Shown here: one piece after another, positions 35,513-35,660 of the stretch
How the letters are laid out: every line of letters begins with the position of its first letter
Numbering within the stretch: position 1 is the first letter of the stretch
From: Janthinobacterium sp. ROICE36
Lineage (GTDB): Bacteria > Pseudomonadota > Gammaproteobacteria > Burkholderiales > Burkholderiaceae_D
Assembly (NCBI RefSeq): GCF_002869965.1
Contig: NZ_PEBS01000057.1
Span: forward strand, 1 to 35,660
Direction: 5' to 3'
Length of the DNA: 35,660 bases
The notes under the pieces: generated by a model
Database searches by the model: none
What the model saw: only the letters and a program-made list of their open reading frames with translations
Told to the model about the DNA's origin: nothing
Made by a program: the position numbers and the translations under genes

Positions 35513-35660
35513 ATGCGCAAGACCGACGTCACCCAGCACTCTCTGTACAGTTACCGCTCGTTGGAGGAACGCATCCCGGATGCGCATCCCTTGCGCAAAT
35601 TGCGAGTACTGGTCGATGCCATCCTGGCCAACATGAACGATGATTTCCAGGCGCTGTATT
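35513..35660 (+). mobile_element. N-terminus of an IS5/IS1182-type transposase (partial)
   Basis: The frame starting at ATG 35513 and running off the right edge has LYSYRSLEERIPDAHPLRKL followed by VDAILANMNDDFQAL. The pattern (S)LxSYxSLEERIPxxHPLR is characteristic of the N-terminal domain of IS5/IS1182-like transposases. The catalytic DDE domain is outside the window. Confidence 0.8.

Overview
The window is about 35.7 kb of high-GC, gene-dense chromosome. It looks like a betaproteobacterium of the family Oxalobacteraceae (Janthinobacterium, Massilia or Duganella type). This assignment is inferred from base composition, the mltG-tmk-holB-tatD neighbourhood divergent from ygfZ, DUF4936 and NRDE genes behind ygfZ, and the general look of the proteins; it was not checked by a database search. 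No rRNA, tRNA or CRISPR array was seen.

Layout. (1) 1-130: right end of an IS256-type insertion sequence. (2) 145-4149: a LysR-type regulator broken by one in-frame stop codon, divergent from a run of a Tat-exported alpha/beta hydrolase, a NepI-like MFS exporter and a cyclophilin-like lipoprotein. (3) 4234-10960: mostly housekeeping or stand-alone genes: an AHSA1/SRPBCC protein, a stand-alone elongation factor G, outer-membrane phospholipase A, two small unknown proteins, a bacterial PRMT-like methyltransferase and an exported ankyrin protein. (4) 10977-17705: a conserved cell-cycle/replication neighbourhood. mltG, tmk and holB form a tight leftward operon. A carbonic anhydrase gene and the tail of a lost VOC gene now lie between holB and tatD. 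ygfZ, a DUF4936 gene and an NRDE gene run the other way. (5) 17793-25039: a complete sugar-utilisation operon behind a perfect 32-bp palindrome: LacI regulator, xylulokinase, transaldolase, then periplasmic binding protein, ATPase and permease of a ribose/xylose-type ABC importer. (6) 25063-28213: a leftward series of GNAT, zinc-independent NADP oxidoreductase, Dabb protein and thiolase. (7) 28444-32737: an MHS-type transporter with a large periplasmic insertion, a small lipoprotein, a decayed nucleotidyltransferase, a VOC protein, and a lipoprotein with the alpha/beta hydrolase fold whose catalytic Ser and His are both replaced. (8) 32822-34909: a FadJ-type fatty-acid oxidation enzyme. (9) 34910-35660: an AT-rich gene-free stretch with a textbook FNR/ANR box and promoter, running into the start of another insertion sequence.

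How the genes work together. The sugar operon would import a pentose-like sugar, phosphorylate a ketopentose and pass it into the non-oxidative pentose phosphate pathway; no isomerase or dehydrogenase is present, so the substrate is open. The thiolase and FadJ-type protein both serve fatty-acid beta-oxidation but lie in separate units. I found no convincing new multi-gene system. The best leads are the catalytically dead hydrolase lipoprotein, the PRMT-like methyltransferase, the FNR promoter with no gene behind it, and the transporter with the periplasmic domain.
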